From Candidatus Zipacnadum vermilionense (GTDB taxonomy: Bacteria > Armatimonadota > Zipacnadia > Zipacnadales > Zipacnadaceae), in assembly GCA_029821755.1 (NCBI GenBank), contig JALGSV010000004.1, positions 124,001 through 188,000 on the forward strand: DNA of 64,000 nucleotides. Reading direction: 5' to 3'. Positions within the stretch are counted from its first letter, which is position 1. Each line of letters begins with the position of its first letter. Shown here piece after piece: positions 61,996 to 64,000 of the stretch. Made by a program: the position numbers and the translations under genes. The notes below the pieces were generated by a model that saw only the letters and a list, made by a program, of their open reading frames with translations, had not been told where the DNA came from and ran no database searches.

Positions 61996-62328
61996 CTACT
62001 CGGGACCCGAGTTACGCTGGCTGTCGCCGGTAGACTCCTCCGCGGGCTCGGTGCCGGTAGCAGGGGCCGGGCCCGTGGGGGAGGCGCCTACGGGGGGCGG
62101 GACGGTGGCAGTCTCCACGGGGGAGGCGGGGGTCGGCTCCGACTCCGGCTCAACCGAGGTCAGCCGCCCGAATTCGTCCGTGGCCTCCCGGGTGGCGCGC
62201 TTGAACTCGCGCATTCCTGTGCCCAGACCGCGCATCATCTCCGGGATCTTCTTCGCTCCGAACAGGAGCAGGATCACCAGGATTATCAGGATTATCTCGC
62301 CAGTACCCAGACTGCCAAACATGGTCAT
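61996..62328 (-). CDS. tatA: Twin-arginine translocase subunit TatA
   Basis: 110 residues from ATG 62328 with [31 protein letters not shown] is the transmembrane helix and hinge ([20 protein letters not shown]), followed by the amphipathic helix and a Pro/Thr/Glu-rich tail that is longer than usual. TatA oligomerises to make the pore for folded proteins. The start codon overlaps the stop of a short upstream TatA-like frame by four bases (ATGA). Confidence 0.92.
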   Translation of the reverse strand: MTMFGSLGTGEIILIILVILLLFGAKKIPEMMRGLGTGMREFKRATREATDEFGRLTSVEPESEPTPASPVETATVPPPVGASPTGPAPATGTEPAEESTGDSQRNSGPE

Positions 62329-62444
62329 CTTCCCTTCTTAGCCACTGGTAGAACGACGTAGATTGCCGCGGCGCCGGGGGTAAGCCAGACGAAGCTCATG
62401 GCCATGATCATCAAGATCTCGCCAGTGCCCAGACTGTCGGATAT
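62325..62444 (-). pseudogene. TatA-like truncated paralogue, start codon ATA
   Basis: Reads ISDSLGTGEILMIMAMSFVWLTP and [16 protein letters not shown], then stops overlapping the tatA start. The stretch ACGATATCCGACAGTCTGGG aligns with tatA ACCATGTTTGGCAGTCTGGG, with ATA where tatA has ATG, so it is a duplicated TatA front half that lost its start and the amphipathic helix. It may still be translated from upstream TTG 62546 or ATA, keeping coupling to tatA. Confidence 0.6.
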
Positions 62445-62529
62445 CGTTACCTTGCCCTGTTGGCTTGGCCGACGCAGAGCGGTAATGTAGTCCCTGGTAG
62501 TTAGACGGTCCCCAGCCTGGCTCCGTACC

Positions 62530-63465
62530 CTACTCCAGCGGCTCAACGGTGACCCGGGGGAGCAGTTCCTCGAGTCGCTCCCGGGTACAGCTGGCGGCCG
62601 AGAGGGCTGCGCAGTTGGCGGCGCCGGCGGCCATGGCCCAGCGGGCGCGCTCGGCTAGCGGGTGGCCCTCCTGCCAGGCCGCCAGGAACCCCGCTAGGGA
62701 GGCATCGCCGGCGCCCACGGAGTTAACCATCTCCATCTCCGGCGCCGTCACCAGCAGCGCCGGGCCCTCGCGGCCCACCAGGATGGCGCCTTGCTTGCCC
62801 AGAGTGGCAAGCACCGTCCCCACGCCCTGACGGAGGAGCTCGCGGCTGAAGCTGACCACTCCGTCGGGTACGTCTAGAGGACGCTTGGCCAGCCAACTGA
62901 GTTCTCGCAGGTTGGGCTTGAGCAGTTGGGGGTGGCCGACAAGGGATTCCTGCAGGAAATCCTCATGGGCGTCCAGGGCAGTGGGGACGTTCTCGCGAGC
63001 GGCGTATTGCAGGAAGTGAGCGTAGAGGCCACGGGGGACGCCGCGGGGGGGATTGCCGGAGATGACGGCGAGCTCGGCACCAGGGAGGGCGGCGATCCAC
63101 TGGCGGCGCAGCGTCTCGATCTCATTCGGACTGACGAGAGGGCCCGCCTCGTCCAGCCGAGTGATCCGGCGGTTGCGCGGATCGATGATGCTTATGGTGG
63201 TGCGGGGCTCCTCCCGGATCTGGGTGAGGGAAGTGCGGATCCCCGCGCTCCGCATATCGGCGGCCGCAAAGGATCCGGAACGCCCACCGGCAAAGCCGGC
63301 GACCGTCGCCGACTGGCCAAGGCTGACGAGCACGCGGGCGACATTGACCCCCTTGCCCCCGGCAGCCACCAGCACATGCTCAGGACGGTGGTAGTGTCCC
63401 GCCGAGAACTCAGGGACCGAGTAAGTCCGGTCCACCCCAGCATTTGCGCAGAGGATGAGGATCAT
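62530..63465 (-). CDS. PfkB family sugar kinase (1-phosphofructokinase-like)
   Basis: 311 residues from ATG 63465. ILCANAGVDRTYSVPEF and VLVAAGGKGVNVARVLVSLG (substrate-binding GGKGxNxA) are the start typical of FruK/LacC; LLKPNLRELSWLAKR and the PfkB motif VNSVGAGDASLAGFLAAWQE with the catalytic Asp (GAGD) end it. It would phosphorylate fructose-1-phosphate or tagatose-6-phosphate. Separated from the aminotransferase by a repeat-filled gap, but on the same strand. Confidence 0.9.
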   Translation of the reverse strand: MILILCANAGVDRTYSVPEFSAGHYHRPEHVLVAAGGKGVNVARVLVSLGQSATVAGFAGGRSGSFAAADMRSAGIRTSLTQIREEPRTTISIIDPRNRRITRLDEAGPLVSPNEIETLRRQWIAALPGAELAVISGNPPRGVPRGLYAHFLQYAARENVPTALDAHEDFLQESLVGHPQLLKPNLRELSWLAKRPLDVPDGVVSFSRELLRQGVGTVLATLGKQGAILVGREGPALLVTAPEMEMVNSVGAGDASLAGFLAAWQEGHPLAERARWAMAAGAANCAALSAASCTRERLEELLPRVTVEPLE

Positions 63466-63480
63466 GGGTGTGTTCTAGCC

Positions 63481-63540
63481 CACCCCTGCGCACGCTAACG
63501 CGTGCCCTGTCCCCTCCGCGACGGGAGGGGACGGGGGGAG
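63481..63540. repeat. Dispersed palindromic repeat, family A (A2 subtype)
   Basis: CACCCCTGCGCACGC, GCGTGCCCTGTCCCCTCCGC, then GGGAGGGGACGGGG; GTCCCCTCC (63509-63517) pairs with GGAGGGGAC (63524-63532). The first 40 bases match 46966-47010. Confidence 0.75.
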
Positions 63541-63544
63541 GGGA

Positions 63545-63593
63545 GGGCGGGCTGGGAAGCCCGCCCCACGCGGACGCAGGCCGGGAGCCTGCG
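63545..63593. repeat. Two hairpins, family C
   Basis: GGGCGGGCT, loop GGGA, AGCCCGCCC (63545-63566), followed by CGCAGGC, CGGGA, GCCTGCG (63575-63593). Both stems are perfect. They directly follow the aminotransferase stop (minus strand), so they may also act as its 3' end. Confidence 0.7.
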
Positions 63594-64000
63594 CTACCCG
63601 GTGAGCATTTCTCGCATTTGCTCGATGGCTTTCTCGATGTTCTCTACCGAATTGGCGTAGGACAACCGCAGGTAGCCCTCGCCGTACGCGCCGAAGGCGG
63701 TCCCCGCCAGGACAGCGACGCCGGCCTCTTCCATGCAGCACTCGGCCAGAGTGCGGCAGTCTATGCCGGTGTCGGTGATGTTCGGGAAGACGTAGAAAGC
63801 GCCGTGCGGCCTCAGGCAAGAGACGCCGGGCAGGGAGTTGAGGCCCGCCACGACGACGTCGCGGCGGCGCTTGAACTCGGCGACCATGGCCTGCGTGGGC
63901 TCCACCGGCCCTTTGAGCGCGGCGATGCCGGCGCGCTGGGTGAAGGAGGAGGTGCAGGAGGTGCAGTTGGTCTGCAGGCGGGCGACCATGGCTGCCAGGT
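63594..64000 (-). CDS. Class I/II aminotransferase, C-terminal part (cut by window edge)
   Basis: The frame is open to the right edge; the last ~135 residues are seen. QTNCTSCTSSFTQRAGIAAL is the segment after the PLP Lys (which lies outside), RRRDVVVAGLNSLPGVSCLR and PHGAFYVFPNITDTGID the small domain, and GTAFGAYGEGYLRLSYANS the substrate-carboxylate-binding Arg. Aspartate/aromatic aminotransferase type. The ATG at 63989 is internal. Confidence 0.88.
   Translation of the reverse strand, partial: LAAMVARLQTNCTSCTSSFTQRAGIAALKGPVEPTQAMVAEFKRRRDVVVAGLNSLPGVSCLRPHGAFYVFPNITDTGIDCRTLAECCMEEAGVAVLAGTAFGAYGEGYLRLSYANSVENIEKAIEQMREMLTG

Overview
The window is GC-rich, densely coded bacterial DNA. 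Gene content suggests an uncultured, free-living heterotroph of an Armatimonadota-like lineage. This is an inference from the mix seen here: several Gfo/Idh/MocA oxidoreductases, uroporphyrinogen-decarboxylase-like proteins, paired GntR-LacI-type regulators, large secreted glycosidases, TrpB2, an archaeal-type split glutamate synthase and an archaeal-type ThyA. No rRNA, tRNA, CRISPR array, phage or transposase gene was recognised.

Layout. 1-3.4 kb: end of a class III cyclase, a Ser/Thr kinase fused to a PQQ propeller, and an undecaprenyl-phosphate sugar transferase, then a gene-free block that may hold a structured RNA. 3.8-7.2 kb: an orphan solute-binding lipoprotein overlapping a DMT permease fused to a HAMP sensor module. 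7.3-18.4 kb: a decayed hydroxyacid dehydrogenase, a UroD-like protein, a nucleoside hydrolase, two tandem GntR-LacI regulators, then isomerase, GH38 mannosidase and Gfo/Idh/MocA genes (glycan use). 18.4-27.5 kb: housekeeping and envelope genes on the minus strand (M48 protease, GT4, lipoprotein, Rho, Hpt, GuaA, ThyA-like). 27.5-35.2 kb: UroD-like and Gfo genes, then a five-gene split glutamate synthase operon. 35.8-43.1 kb: FliA-type sigma factor, zinc-ribbon membrane protein, secreted beta-helix protein, DUF4139-like protein, amidohydrolase. 43.2-51.6 kb: a minus-strand catabolic operon with an isomerase, FGGY kinase and class I aldolase, i.e. the three steps of a deoxyhexose-type pathway, plus two amidohydrolases. 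51.9-56 kb: a 1367-residue secreted glycosidase under a perfect sigma-70 promoter. 56-64 kb: ECF sigma/anti-sigma/RseB-like module, TrpB2, CysRS, TatA, PfkB kinase and the end of an aminotransferase.

The most striking result is a classical tryptophan attenuator in front of trpB2: a strong promoter, a 27-residue leader peptide ending with Trp-Val-Trp, mutually exclusive RNA arms and a terminator with a U-tract. Other points of note are two families of dispersed palindromic repeats, one copy translated in frame inside the large glycosidase, the DMT-HAMP fusion with its binding protein, a tandem amidohydrolase whose first domain has lost its metal ligands, and a change of strand composition near 46-47 kb (C-rich top strand to the left, G-rich to the right, whatever the gene direction).
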